This document shows, in pieces, positions 17,397 through 27,258 of a stretch of DNA of 64,000 nt. The stretch lies in the NCBI GenBank assembly GCA_003457135.1, contig DMSQ01000080.1, positions 18,065 to 82,064 of the forward strand. The letters run 5' to 3'. The position numbers and the translations under genes were made by a program. Within the stretch, counting starts at the first letter, position 1; each line of letters begins with the position of its first letter. The stretch comes from Prolixibacteraceae bacterium (GTDB lineage: Bacteria; Bacteroidota; Bacteroidia; Bacteroidales; Prolixibacteraceae). The notes below the pieces were generated by a model. It saw only the letters and a program-made list of their open reading frames with translations. It was not told the DNA's origin and searched no databases.

Positions 17397-18662
17397 TTAT
17401 TTTCTTTGGCGAAGTTTAACATGAGGGTTTTGTCCGTATTCAATAGTTACGATATCACCATCATTTAATATTGAAATACGGGCCGCTTCGACCACCAATT
17501 CATTGATATAACTATTGGCAGGGGTGGCAATAATCCCTTTTTTGTCAACGTCTTTGATCATTTCCTGCCGTTTGACCAACGAATCAGCGACAGATAAGCC
17601 CTGGACCTCATTTTCAATCTGATATGCCATAGTTACGGAGGCAGAAACGGAATCAAAACCATATCCGATTGGTTTAAATCCATTGCCTTCCCAAGGAACA
17701 AGCCGATAGAAATCGGGACTTACATAGTTAAAATGAGATCCGCCACATCCGATCCCATCCAGATAGGAGTGTTCAACACCTCTGAACTGATCATTATGCT
17801 TCAACATTCCGGTTTTATGATCACCTTCGAAAAACATTTGCAGGCTTTGCTCGTTACTTCCTGCTGCCTGATCGGGATAACCCAAACCATCAATCACTGA
17901 TAAAATGGCATTATTTTCGAAACGGATTCTGCCGGTTGCCCACATGTATCCTTCATTGCCATTTGGGAATTTCCCTTTAATGCCTGAAACCGATACCTCG
18001 ACTGGCTTCAATCCGGTAATAAAATAAACCAGATCAACATAGTGACATCCGATATAGACGAATGGATCTGTTTTGTCGCAGGTGAACCAATTCTGAAAAT
18101 TAGAGGACCGGTAAAGGTAAGGCTCGATCAGTTTTGCTTCGCCCATCACAAATTCGCCAAACTGTTTCAATTCATAGCTCCGTTTGGCCATTAACGACCT
18201 TCTGTCGAATCGTTTGTGGTATTCAATGCCGACAAACAGCCCCTTTTCGTAAGCGGTTTTTTCTATCTCAATGGCTTGTTCGTATTTAAGTACCAACGGC
18301 TTAACACAAAGAACGTGTTGATTATTCTTTAATGCTTCCATCACCACCGAATAATGAAACTGATCAGGCATCGCCACAATAACCAGTTGCCTGGATTTCA
18401 TTTTAGCGATAACTTCCTTAAACAAATCAGGGTATTTGTTCTCTTCCGGTTCTGAAACTGATGGGAAAGCCTCGAAATCCTGACCCGGAAACGCTTCTGA
18501 AATTTCAGTACTGTTTTTCAGCGCTTTCAACGGAGGAGAATCCAATGCACATACCTTTATTCCGGCAACATAACCTGTTCGTTGCAAATGATATACGGAA
18601 GGCAATATAAGATCATAGGTAATCATACCCCCTCCAACAATAACGACTTCTAATGCATTCAT
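17397..18662 (-). CDS. cytoplasmic Gfo/Idh/MocA-family oxidoreductase
   Basis: 421 aa without a signal peptide. It has an N-terminal Rossmann nucleotide site (VVIVGGGMITYD) and, near residue 125, VKPLVLKYEQA, the Lys-Pro motif of the family. This is followed by the substrate-binding beta-sheet domain with HYVDLVYFITG, holding the catalytic-type His. Members oxidise or reduce sugar or cyclitol hydroxyls with NAD(P). Unlike the three Tat-bearing relatives upstream, this one should work in the cytosol, next to the aminotransferase gene (21-bp gap). That pairing suggests oxidation of a sugar hydroxyl followed by transamination, or the reverse in catabolism. Confidence 0.88.
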   Translation of the reverse strand: MNALEVVIVGGGMITYDLILPSVYHLQRTGYVAGIKVCALDSPPLKALKNSTEISEAFPGQDFEAFPSVSEPEENKYPDLFKEVIAKMKSRQLVIVAMPDQFHYSVVMEALKNNQHVLCVKPLVLKYEQAIEIEKTAYEKGLFVGIEYHKRFDRRSLMAKRSYELKQFGEFVMGEAKLIEPYLYRSSNFQNWFTCDKTDPFVYIGCHYVDLVYFITGLKPVEVSVSGIKGKFPNGNEGYMWATGRIRFENNAILSVIDGLGYPDQAAGSNEQSLQMFFEGDHKTGMLKHNDQFRGVEHSYLDGIGCGGSHFNYVSPDFYRLVPWEGNGFKPIGYGFDSVSASVTMAYQIENEVQGLSVADSLVKRQEMIKDVDKKGIIATPANSYINELVVEAARISILNDGDIVTIEYGQNPHVKLRQRK

Positions 18663-18683
18663 TGAGTTTATCTAATAATTTGA

Positions 18684-20054
18684 TTAATGACCTAAAATTT
18701 CGTCACAAGCTTCTTCGAACACTTTAATACCTTCCATTAATGCTTCTTCGGTCGTATTTAACGGCGGGGCAATTTTTAAACATTCACCTGCAATACCTAC
18801 CGGGGCAAACATCAACAAACCCTTATGAAAACATTTTTCATTAATTTTCAAGGCAGTTTCGGAATCAGGAACTTTGGTCCCCTTTTTTACAACCTGGATA
18901 CCTGCCACCAGTCCTAGCCCCTGCATGCAACCTAAAACATCAGGATATTTATTTCTGATCCTGGCCAATTCGGGAATTAATATTTCGCCTAGTTTCCGGG
19001 CATTCTCCACCAATTTTTCTTTTTTGATCATTTTCAGGCTTTCAACAGCTGCAACAACAGGCAAAGGGCTTCCCGAATGGGTCGAAGTCATTGAGCCGGG
19101 AGGGTAAAGACCCATAATATCTTTCCGGCCTATTACTGCGGAAATCGGCAAGGATGATGAAATCCCTTTCCCACAGGCAATCAGGTCAGGTTTAATTCCA
19201 TAATGTTCAAAACAGAACATTTTTCCTGTCCTGCCAAATCCAGCCTGAACTTCATCAAAGATACTCACGATATCGTGTTCAAGGCAAAACGCCTCCAGTT
19301 TTTTGGCGTATTCTACAGGTAAGAAATTCGGACCAACTCCCTGGTATGATTCAGTAATTATTCCGGCTATTTCAGCGGGTTTAATACCCTGATCCTCCAA
19401 ACTTTTCAGGAACAAACCGAACGATGTATCTTCGTTCTTGTATCCATCGGGGAAAGGTACCTGAATAAATGTTTTCCCTTCATCAACAATCCAGGTTTTT
19501 AGTCTGGCATTGCCTCCTGCGAGCTGTGCCCCAAGTGTCCTGCCATGAAATGCATGATTGAATGAAACCAGGTATTTCTTTTGAGGTCCGTATTTTTCAA
19601 ATGCATAGGTTTTGGCCAGTTTAATACAGTTTTCGGTAGCCTCACTGCCTGTACTTAGTAAAAATACCAGATAATTTGAGGGGTCAGGAGATATTCCCTG
19701 AAGCATTTTTGTCAGTTCAGCACGTTTTTCATGAACAAAAACGTAAGTCGAAAGCAGTTTCTGATCTAATAAATCCCGAAGTGCTTTTATTATTTTCTTT
19801 CGGCTGTGCCCGGCATTGGTGATCAATACACCCGATGACCAGTCGAGCCATTTGTTGCCCCATTTGTCGTAAACCTGAAACCCTTTAGCTTTGTGCCAGA
19901 CAACCGGAGGCTGGCCCATCATGGATACAGGTTCTGATTCTGATAGTACCCTGAAAATATTTAACGATTCGGGAACCGGTAATTTGGTCTTAATCTTTCT
20001 GTATTTGGTGTTTACCTTCGGCACATCAACCGGAACTAAATTATACTTAGCCAT
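18684..20054 (-). CDS. class III PLP-dependent aminotransferase
   Basis: 456 aa of the acetylornithine/4-aminobutyrate aminotransferase fold. The PLP-binding signature is clear: STGSEATENCIKLAK, FNHAFHGRT, SIFDEVQAGFGRTG, and CGKGISSSLP with the Schiff-base Lys. TSTHSGSPL closes the active site. The amino donor or acceptor cannot be read. Its place in a sugar operon, between an MFS transporter and a cytoplasmic sugar oxidoreductase, suggests it handles an amino sugar or an amino acid released during its breakdown. No signal peptide is present. Confidence 0.9.
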   Translation of the reverse strand: MAKYNLVPVDVPKVNTKYRKIKTKLPVPESLNIFRVLSESEPVSMMGQPPVVWHKAKGFQVYDKWGNKWLDWSSGVLITNAGHSRKKIIKALRDLLDQKLLSTYVFVHEKRAELTKMLQGISPDPSNYLVFLLSTGSEATENCIKLAKTYAFEKYGPQKKYLVSFNHAFHGRTLGAQLAGGNARLKTWIVDEGKTFIQVPFPDGYKNEDTSFGLFLKSLEDQGIKPAEIAGIITESYQGVGPNFLPVEYAKKLEAFCLEHDIVSIFDEVQAGFGRTGKMFCFEHYGIKPDLIACGKGISSSLPISAVIGRKDIMGLYPPGSMTSTHSGSPLPVVAAVESLKMIKKEKLVENARKLGEILIPELARIRNKYPDVLGCMQGLGLVAGIQVVKKGTKVPDSETALKINEKCFHKGLLMFAPVGIAGECLKIAPPLNTTEEALMEGIKVFEEACDEILGH

Positions 20055-20111
20055 TTATCAATTTTTAAATTTTAAACTTTTACTTTCTTTTTTCTGAATT
20101 GTGATCAGACA

Positions 20112-21443
20112 TTAACTATTTATATAATTCAAATTATCATCCAACGGGGTCATCTTAGGCATCAACAGGTGTACAAATCCCAATATAAGGATATAAGACA
20201 GACCTGCAACCATGAAAGCCCAGAAATAACCTGAGTTACCGGCGGTATCCAATACGGCTCCCAATGAAATGTCAGCAATTATCGCAGCTGCCACCCCAAT
20301 CATTTTTCCTATTCCTATAACAGATGCGGTTGCTTTTTTCGGAAAAACATCCGAAGCCATGGTATAACCATTGATTGACCATGACTGATGTCCTGCCGCA
20401 GCAAGGCCAATTAAAAAGACTGCAATCCATTTGCTTGCCAAAACAGGCACAAGAACTACCGGAATAATAATAATTGCATTAATCAACATGGTTATTTTTC
20501 TGGCCTTATTGATTGACCAGCCTTTTTTTATTAGTGCACCTGAAGCATATCCGCCAAGAAGGCTTCCTGAATCGGCCAGAACAAAAATAATCAGGAATGG
20601 AATTCCCATATTTACAATATCAAAGCCAAACCGTTCGCCAAGGAATTTGGCGCCCCAGAAAAGGTAGAACCACCATACACCATCAGTTAAAGTAGTTAAA
20701 GAGAAAGCCCAGGTCTCCCTTTTATACAATAATTTTACCCAGGGAATTTTTTCTGTTGTCTCTTCTTTAGAATCGCTGTTAATATAAGCTAACTCCTCCT
20801 TTGATAATTTTGGATGTACTTCAGGTTTTTGATAGGTTCTCATCCATAAAAAAATCCATATCGAACTAAGCAATCCTGTAATTAGAAATGGTATTTGCCA
20901 GTTATCCCCTTCAATGGAAACAATAGCTCCAACTACGAAAGGGGCTAAAATAGCACCAACACTGGTTGACGCATCAAAAATGCCTGTGGCAAAAGCCCGG
21001 TCCTTTTTGGGGAACCACTCAGCTACAGTTTTAATGGCAGCAGGAAAATTTCCCGACTCGCCAATTCCCAGTCCGAACCGGGCTGTAATAAATCCAATCA
21101 AACTGAAAGCCGGCCTGATGGCAGCATGCAGCATTCCGAAGATACTCCAGATTACAATTGAAATAGTATATCCGATCTTAGTGCCTAGCCGGTCAATAAT
21201 ACTGCCCATGAGCAGCAATCCTATACCATAAGCAATTTTGAAGGAAACCATGATGGCTGCATAGTCTTTATTTGACCATTCGAAAAGTTTTTGCAAGGTT
21301 GGGGCCATAACACCAATAATAGTCCGATCAAAATAGTTAATAGAAGTCGCCATAAACACTAATGCAAGGATCCTGTAGCGATAATTGCCGATATTTTTCT
21401 TTACTTCATTCATATCACTTTTTTCTGCTATTTTTAGTTTCAA
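20112..21443 (-). CDS. MFS transporter, anion:cation symporter (hexuronate-type) family
   Basis: 443 aa with about twelve hydrophobic helices. MFS signatures are NYFDRTIIGVMAPTLQ in the first helix, GSIIDRLGTKIGY in the loop 2-3 motif, and RFGLGIGESGNFPAAIKTVA in helix 4, the pattern of the ACS family that imports hexuronates, glycerate and related organic anions. It begins 9 bp after the NagA-like gene, so it is part of the same operon and probably imports the product of periplasmic processing. An internal ATG at 21413 is an alternative start. Confidence 0.88.
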   Translation of the reverse strand: MKLKIAEKSDMNEVKKNIGNYRYRILALVFMATSINYFDRTIIGVMAPTLQKLFEWSNKDYAAIMVSFKIAYGIGLLLMGSIIDRLGTKIGYTISIVIWSIFGMLHAAIRPAFSLIGFITARFGLGIGESGNFPAAIKTVAEWFPKKDRAFATGIFDASTSVGAILAPFVVGAIVSIEGDNWQIPFLITGLLSSIWIFLWMRTYQKPEVHPKLSKEELAYINSDSKEETTEKIPWVKLLYKRETWAFSLTTLTDGVWWFYLFWGAKFLGERFGFDIVNMGIPFLIIFVLADSGSLLGGYASGALIKKGWSINKARKITMLINAIIIIPVVLVPVLASKWIAVFLIGLAAAGHQSWSINGYTMASDVFPKKATASVIGIGKMIGVAAAIIADISLGAVLDTAGNSGYFWAFMVAGLSYILILGFVHLLMPKMTPLDDNLNYINS

Positions 21444-21452
21444 TAGAATTCA

Positions 21453-22694
21453 TTATTTGGAAGCGTTATACACTAACTTACCGTTCACATAAGTTTTTTT
21501 GATCACTAATTCTGAATCACTTAGTTCAAACAGGATCAGGTCAGCGCGTTTGCCCGGAGCAATCGTTCCGCGGTCGGTCAGACCGTACAACTTTGCAGGA
21601 TTAGTACTGGCCATTTGAATGGCATCACCTAAAGTGCAGCCGGTTACGTTCATGATATGGATCACACCTATTGAAATGGGCGACGCTGAACCATAAAGTA
21701 CATTTTGTGCCGGATATCGGAGCATACCTTCTTTGGTCAGTTCGATCGTTTCACCATCTTCGTTTTTGTATTCACCAGGAGGCAAAGTCGCAAAACTGGT
21801 CACATCGGAGGTAATAATAGTTTTTTCAGGACCTTTCACTTTATAAAATACGGCAATTTCTTCATCGCGCAAATGGAATCCGTCGCAGATAATGCTGGCC
21901 ATCAATTGGTTGTTGGCCAGTTGAGACCACAGCGGGTTGTTGTGCCGGTTAATCATATTCGCACAACCGTTCCCCAGGTGGGTGGCAATCCTGGCGCCGT
22001 TCAATACAGCCTGGTCAACAATTGCCTTTGATGCATTGTGGTGACCAATAGCAACGGTGATGCCCATTGTTGTGCATTTACGGATAAATTCCATCGCTCC
22101 GTCCAGTTCCGGCGCAATCGTAACAGTCAGGATGTTCCGGCCCGAAGCTTCATAGAGTTCCATGAATTCTTTCCAGTCGGGTTTTCGCACAAACTTGAGC
22201 GGATGCGCTCCCCGGTAACCATCTTCAGGAGAAATATAAGGCCCTTCCAAATGATAACCTGCAATGGAGCCATTCAGTGCTTCATCATTTTTTGATTTGG
22301 CCAGTGTCGCGAAATTTTTGAACAATACTTCCTGACTGTTGGTCGTGAGCGTCGGGAAATAAGTGGTCACCCCTTTTTTCCAGAGTTCGCTGGTTACCTT
22401 CTGGATGCCTTCCTTGTTTAATTCGCCCCCGGCTAAACAAAAGGAAACACCTGCAAATCCGTTCACCTGGTTGTCTATCAGCCCGGGTGCAATGTAAACC
22501 GGATGGCTTTCATTCGATAACTTAGCGATTTGCTGCACGCTGACAATTTTCCCGTCTTTTATCTCTACGGAAACAGGTTTTTTGTTGAGGTACAACAAAC
22601 CTTCGATTTTGGTCTGGGCAAAGGCAATGTTCATTGTCAGCAATAAGAAGAATACAATTAATTGCTGGATTTTAAGTGTGAAAGAGTAATTCAT
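21453..22694 (-). CDS. exported NagA-like N-acetyl-amino-sugar deacetylase
   Basis: 413 aa from the ATG at 22694, chosen because it gives a clean signal peptide (IQQLIVFFLLLTMNIAFAQ); the longer frame would overlap the upstream gene. The amidohydrolase barrel has the NagA landmarks PGLIDNQVNG, HLEGPYISPEDGYRGAHP with the metal Glu, IGHHNAS and THLGNG with metal His residues, ICDGFHL, and TIITSDVTS with the catalytic Asp. NagA normally deacetylates GlcNAc-6-phosphate in the cytosol. An exported version implies a non-phosphorylated N-acetylated sugar as substrate. It follows a Tat-exported oxidoreductase by 20 bp. Confidence 0.88.
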   Translation of the reverse strand: MNYSFTLKIQQLIVFFLLLTMNIAFAQTKIEGLLYLNKKPVSVEIKDGKIVSVQQIAKLSNESHPVYIAPGLIDNQVNGFAGVSFCLAGGELNKEGIQKVTSELWKKGVTTYFPTLTTNSQEVLFKNFATLAKSKNDEALNGSIAGYHLEGPYISPEDGYRGAHPLKFVRKPDWKEFMELYEASGRNILTVTIAPELDGAMEFIRKCTTMGITVAIGHHNASKAIVDQAVLNGARIATHLGNGCANMINRHNNPLWSQLANNQLMASIICDGFHLRDEEIAVFYKVKGPEKTIITSDVTSFATLPPGEYKNEDGETIELTKEGMLRYPAQNVLYGSASPISIGVIHIMNVTGCTLGDAIQMASTNPAKLYGLTDRGTIAPGKRADLILFELSDSELVIKKTYVNGKLVYNASK

Positions 22695-22714
22695 GTACTT
22701 GTTTTTGTGTATGG

Positions 22715-23698
22715 CTAAATTTTTACTTCTACCCATTTTTCTTCCGGGGCCGACTGTTCCAACGCTTCAAGCACAGCAACACATTTCAGGATGCTTTCAT
22801 GTTTGAGTGGTTCTTTTCCGGTACGGAACATTTCGACCATATCGCGGTAGCATCTTTCGGGGCTGGTTTCCTGAACCCTGGATTTGAGTTCAACAATTCC
22901 TTTTTTAGTTTCCACAAACGTTTCCCAGCCGTAATGGAGCGAATTGAACACCAGATTGGCCTGCAACCCGCTTTCAAAAATCAGGACAGCGCCGGCTTGT
23001 TTTCCGTATTTGTTGATTTTTACAACTTTGATGTCGTCGCCAAACATGTACATCAGCGGTTGTACCAGGTGTACTCCGTAAAAGAATATTCCTCCATAGG
23101 GAGATTCAATGTCAGCCGGGCCATAGCGTACAATATTGTTGAATTCGCCAAGCGACTTTACCTGATCGGCCATATCGAACGTCGAATCAGTATGTGCAAC
23201 GGTACTGTACGATGAAACCGGAGTGCCTGTTTCCCGGGCCATTTTCAAAAATTCTTTTCCTTCAGCAACCCGGTAACAAAAAGGTTTGTCAATAAAGGTC
23301 GGAATCCCAGCTTTTACAAAAGGTGTAGCTGCTTCCAGGTGATATTTGGCGTGCCGGTGGTCCACAATCAGTGCGTCAATCTTTCCGAGCATTTCCAACG
23401 GATCTTTCACCATGTTGGGGATTTGACCTTTGTTCATAGCCGTTCTGGCAAACTCTTCCGTTTCGCCCCACACATATTTAAGTTCCACGCCCGGGAATTT
23501 CTTATCTATATTGAAAAGCTTTCCATATCCAACCGTATGCGAATTCTCGGCGCCAATAATGCCTATACGAATGGGTTTTTCTCCGGAAAGATTTTCAGAA
23601 ATCAGGCGGGAAGCGGTGGCTCCAATAGTTGAAAATGTCAGGGCAGAAAGGGCAGTCCCCGTACCCACTGTTTTTATAAATGATCTTCGTGTATTCAT
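22715..23698 (-). CDS. Tat-exported Gfo/Idh/MocA oxidoreductase (short form)
   Basis: 327 aa beginning with a twin-arginine signal (NTRRSFIKTVGTGTALSA), so it is folded with its NAD(P) before export. The Rossmann domain reads IRIGIIGAENSHTVGYG, and the catalytic motif is IDKPFCYRVAEG near residue 140. The C-terminal domain is shorter than in the two neighbours upstream. A YGVHLVQPLMYMFG segment carries the His. It lies 28 bp after the preceding oxidoreductase in the operon. Exported members of this family in Bacteroidetes oxidise glycosides to 3-keto intermediates; that role here is inferred. Confidence 0.88.
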   Translation of the reverse strand: MNTRRSFIKTVGTGTALSALTFSTIGATASRLISENLSGEKPIRIGIIGAENSHTVGYGKLFNIDKKFPGVELKYVWGETEEFARTAMNKGQIPNMVKDPLEMLGKIDALIVDHRHAKYHLEAATPFVKAGIPTFIDKPFCYRVAEGKEFLKMARETGTPVSSYSTVAHTDSTFDMADQVKSLGEFNNIVRYGPADIESPYGGIFFYGVHLVQPLMYMFGDDIKVVKINKYGKQAGAVLIFESGLQANLVFNSLHYGWETFVETKKGIVELKSRVQETSPERCYRDMVEMFRTGKEPLKHESILKCVAVLEALEQSAPEEKWVEVKI

Positions 23699-23726
23699 GA
23701 GAAAATAATTATCTCTGGTTTCTTCG

Positions 23727-25067
23727 TTACAATTTTATTTCCCAGCCTTTTTCGTAGCTGCGTTGCCAGAATAGCAAGGCATCCTTGTCGTCAAGTATAT
23801 GTCCTGTTTTCGGATCAGTGTTTAAGGTGCGCCCAACACGCTGCGAAATATTTCCCAACTGCACCAACAGAGTACTTTTATGCCCCGAATCAATGTCTGA
23901 ATTCAGTTTTTCCCCGGTTTTAATGCCTGCAAAAAAGTTTTGAATGTGCAAGCTATCGAGATCGCTGGCCGGATTGGACAAGTTACGGGCGTCAATAACT
24001 TTTTCGTTTTTCACTTCTTTCACCACTTTGCTTTCCAAATCAAAAATGGTGTATGCATTTCCGTCAATCAGCAAACTGCCGTTTTCGCCGTAAAACAAAG
24101 CTCCGACCGTATTTCCTTCGATGGTTTTTCCGTTGCAGCTGCGTCCTTCCCAAGTCATGGCTATATTATTTCCGAATTCAAAATTGATGATCTGCGTGTC
24201 AGGTGTTTCCCAGTCGTCCTGATAGCGGTAGCGTCCGCCTGAGGAACTGACTTTGGTCGGGAAATCAACATCAAGTCCCCATCGCAACAAGTCAACCATG
24301 TGTGTGCCGTTGTTCAGGGCTTCGCCGGTTCCCCAGTGCCAGCGCCAATGCCAGTTGTAATGGACGATGTTGTCTTTATAAGCTTTCCGGGGGGCAGGTC
24401 CCTGCCACAAGTCCCAGTCGAGCCACTCCGGTACGTCAACTTCTTTGCCAATCCCAATTGGTCCGCGGTTGTTGGTGTACCAGCCTTTGCCCAGGTATGA
24501 CCGGCCGATTGCACCTTTTCTCAATTCCTGAATAGCCTTGATCACATTGGGGTACGAGCGGCGCTGGTTACCCATTTGGATCACTTGTCCATATTTGCCT
24601 GCGGCTTTGATGAGTAATTCCCCTTCAGCCGGATTGTGGCTGCATGGTTTTTCCACATACACATGCTTGCCGGCCTGCAGCGACAAAATTGCCGCAGGAG
24701 CGTGCCAGTGGTCGGGCGTCGCGATTACCATACCGTCTATGTCTTTGCTTTCGAGCGAACGGCGGAAGTCGGAAAAACCCTTTGGCTGGTGTTTCTGGAT
24801 TTCGGTCACCGAAGCAATACACTTTTCCATTGCGCGGCGGTCAACATCGCAAATGTGTACCACATCACAGTTAGGCTGGCTGGCATAAGTTTCGGCAAGG
24901 GCTTTTCCCCGCGAGTTGACACCCATGACCGATATCCTGATTTTCTCGTTCGAACCCAGAATACGGTTATAACTACGCGCACTGAAGCCGGAAAGGATAC
25001 CGCCTGCAGATAGGGCAGTTACACCCACCAATGTTTTTTTTATAAAATCTCTTCTATTGTTTTCCAT
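23727..25067 (-). CDS. Tat-exported Gfo/Idh/MocA oxidoreductase
   Basis: 446 aa with Tat motif NRRDFIKKTLVGVTALSAGG. The nucleotide fold has ISVMGVNSRGKALAETYA, then YVEKPCSHNPAEGELL (Lys-Pro catalytic motif) and HWRWHWGTGEALNNGTHMVD in the substrate domain. The size and features match the group often annotated as inositol 2-dehydrogenase-like exported oxidoreductases. It has a close paralogue immediately upstream (84-bp gap), sharing WHWxWxTG and the same length class, so the two likely arose by duplication and may act on different hydroxyls or linkages. Confidence 0.9.
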   Translation of the reverse strand: MENNRRDFIKKTLVGVTALSAGGILSGFSARSYNRILGSNEKIRISVMGVNSRGKALAETYASQPNCDVVHICDVDRRAMEKCIASVTEIQKHQPKGFSDFRRSLESKDIDGMVIATPDHWHAPAAILSLQAGKHVYVEKPCSHNPAEGELLIKAAGKYGQVIQMGNQRRSYPNVIKAIQELRKGAIGRSYLGKGWYTNNRGPIGIGKEVDVPEWLDWDLWQGPAPRKAYKDNIVHYNWHWRWHWGTGEALNNGTHMVDLLRWGLDVDFPTKVSSSGGRYRYQDDWETPDTQIINFEFGNNIAMTWEGRSCNGKTIEGNTVGALFYGENGSLLIDGNAYTIFDLESKVVKEVKNEKVIDARNLSNPASDLDSLHIQNFFAGIKTGEKLNSDIDSGHKSTLLVQLGNISQRVGRTLNTDPKTGHILDDKDALLFWQRSYEKGWEIKL

Positions 25068-25151
25068 AGAAATTGGGGTTTAGTTTTAAGTTAGTTATTT
25101 AAATCTTCAAATCAGGTTTTTCATAATTTAAAATCCATTTTAAAATAGATA

Positions 25152-26519
25152 TTAAACGTTTTCAGGCAATAAAAACGGATCCCGGTACATTTTAGTCAGG
25201 TAAGTATCTGCTTCCGGGTCGTTTGTAAATTTCTCGGCTCCCGGATTAAAATAAAGGGGCCGCTTTAGCCGGGTGGCAATATTTCCTAAATGACACAGCG
25301 AGGTTGACAAATGCCCTTCCATGATTTCGGCATTCAAATTCTGCCATTTTCTGGATTTCACACATTCGATAAAATTTGTAAAGTGGTTGACCACAGAGTC
25401 GGCCGCACCCGGAATGTCATTGGTAAAAACCGGGCCTTCTTCATCTTTGTACGACGAAAATCCATCGGGTTTGATTTTAATGTTGCTATAGTAAACTTTT
25501 CCCGTCCCTTCATCTTCACTCTCCATGCTCATCCAGCCTTTTGAGCCGTATATAAGGTCTCCTATCCGTATTCCTGCTTCGGAATTGGTCCCCAGCCCGC
25601 GCACTTCGAATTGTAAAATTGATCCGTCTTCATATTCGAATTCAAGTTGCTGCATATTGGGGGTTTCCTGATCAGAATCCCATATAAAATAATTCCCGAC
25701 ACCCTGGATTCTGACCGGATGTGTTGTTTTACCCATCGCCCAGCGGGCAACATCTGCCTGATGAATTCCCTGGTTTCCCAGATCCCCGCAACCGGTGTCC
25801 CAGAACCAGTGCCACTTGTAATGAAACCGGTTTTCGTTAAATGGTCGGAAAGGTGCAGGGCCAAGAAATGTATTCCAGTCCACACCTTCGGGTATCTCGC
25901 TGTTTATTACATGTCCGATGCTTCCGCGGGGTTTCAGGCAAAGTCCACGGGCCATATATATTTTCCCCAATCCACCGTCATTCATAAATTTCATTGCATT
26001 CCGGGTCGAAGTTTGGCTCCGGGCTTGTGTTCCTGTTTGCACCACCCGATTGTATTTTCGGGCTGCTTCTACCATTTTCCGGCCTTCTACAAGGGTGTGC
26101 GACACTGGTTTTTCCACATAAACGTCCTTTCCTGCCTGGCAGGCCCATATGGTTTGCAGAGCGTGCCAGTGATTTGGAGTAGCTATCGTAACCGCATCAA
26201 TATCTTTGTTTTCAAGAATCTTGCGGTATTCCGTTTCAACGGCTGGTTTCCTTCCAGTGAGTTTTTCTATTTCAGCTACAGCTTCCGGGATAAGTCTTTG
26301 ATCAATATCGCAAATGGCCACAATATTTACATTGGGAATTTTTGCAAGGGCGCGATAATGGTCTTTTCCCCGGTTCCTGATACCAATAACAGCGACATTC
26401 ACACTTTCGTTGGCTCCAATAATCGATGCATTGGATTTCGAGATGAATCCCATTCCGCCAATGGCTATTCCGGCAGTACCAATTACGCTTTTCCTGATGA
26501 ATTCTCTTCGTTCTGTCAT
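25152..26519 (-). CDS. Tat-exported Gfo/Idh/MocA oxidoreductase (paralogue)
   Basis: 455 aa with Tat signal TERREFIRKSVIGTAGIAIGG. The Rossmann motif is VAVIGIRNRGKDHYRALA, the catalytic motif YVEKPVSHTLVEGRKMV, and the substrate domain has YKWHWFWDTGCGDLGNQG followed by HQADVARWAMG. It resembles the next gene in architecture but only moderately in sequence. It starts the string of three exported oxidoreductases, 51 bp after the CBM9-like gene. With no cofactor-recycling partner obvious in the operon, electrons may pass via bound NAD(P) to another sugar or to a periplasmic acceptor. Confidence 0.9.
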   Translation of the reverse strand: MTERREFIRKSVIGTAGIAIGGMGFISKSNASIIGANESVNVAVIGIRNRGKDHYRALAKIPNVNIVAICDIDQRLIPEAVAEIEKLTGRKPAVETEYRKILENKDIDAVTIATPNHWHALQTIWACQAGKDVYVEKPVSHTLVEGRKMVEAARKYNRVVQTGTQARSQTSTRNAMKFMNDGGLGKIYMARGLCLKPRGSIGHVINSEIPEGVDWNTFLGPAPFRPFNENRFHYKWHWFWDTGCGDLGNQGIHQADVARWAMGKTTHPVRIQGVGNYFIWDSDQETPNMQQLEFEYEDGSILQFEVRGLGTNSEAGIRIGDLIYGSKGWMSMESEDEGTGKVYYSNIKIKPDGFSSYKDEEGPVFTNDIPGAADSVVNHFTNFIECVKSRKWQNLNAEIMEGHLSTSLCHLGNIATRLKRPLYFNPGAEKFTNDPEADTYLTKMYRDPFLLPENV

Positions 26520-26570
26520 GTTGATTGTTTGTTAAAATAGTTTATCATTATCAAATAGCTGTTCAATACT

Positions 26571-27233
26571 TCATTCCCTTAAAATCAAATTACCGAAAGT
26601 GAAGGGTGAGCGGAAAGGAGATGCACCAACCCAATCAAACAATATTCCGCCATCTCCGGCAGCAAAATTGACGCTTAAAGATACTGGTTTTGTTTCAAGT
26701 TCTTTCCATGAAATGCTTATTTCCAGATCATAACCGATATCTGTATCTGTCGTGTCATTTAATGTTCCAAACAGATGAACTGCATATCTGGCACTACCAT
26801 TCCATCCAGGGTTTGTCATGCAATTTTCAGTTCCCCGGTCATCTTTTTTTTGGCCTAAAATATTAATGTGATAGATCACATCATCCACATTCCAGCAGGA
26901 ATCTTTATCATTTCCGGTATCTATCAGAAATTCGACCATGTCGTCCAGATATAGTTGCGGATGATCCAGAACGCTTTGTTTAGCACGTAAATCATTATCC
27001 TGAACCTGAAATGCAAGGTATAAATTCTGTTCGTCCCAAAGAGTGCGGATTATCGCTTTAGTATCCGATCTTTCCCTGGAGTCTTGCAACGTAACTGATC
27101 TGGCAGATTCCCATTCCTTTTCGTCCAACCGGGCATCAATTTTTATTGGGTTTTTAGTATAATGACAAATCAACTCCTTATCAGGATTTGAGAGCCCAAT
27201 AATATTGAAAAGTATAAGAAACAGATAGATCAT
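26571..27233 (-). CDS. exported CBM9-like carbohydrate-binding protein
   Basis: 220 aa with a short signal peptide (IYLFLILFNIIGLS) and one domain that reads as a CBM9/DOMON-type beta-sandwich. Landmarks are IDARLDEKEWESA, LWDEQNLYLAFQVQDNDLRA, DDMVEFLIDTGND, HINILGQ and DIGYDLEISISWKEL, the pattern of single-domain CBM9-like proteins. It has no catalytic motif and probably binds sugar or a related ligand in the periplasm. It appears to be the first gene of the minus-strand operon that runs down to the GH50-like gene. Confidence 0.82.
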   Translation of the reverse strand: MIYLFLILFNIIGLSNPDKELICHYTKNPIKIDARLDEKEWESARSVTLQDSRERSDTKAIIRTLWDEQNLYLAFQVQDNDLRAKQSVLDHPQLYLDDMVEFLIDTGNDKDSCWNVDDVIYHINILGQKKDDRGTENCMTNPGWNGSARYAVHLFGTLNDTTDTDIGYDLEISISWKELETKPVSLSVNFAAGDGGILFDWVGASPFRSPFTFGNLILRE

Positions 27234-27258
27234 TTTTAAGAATTTAGTACCTCAGACT

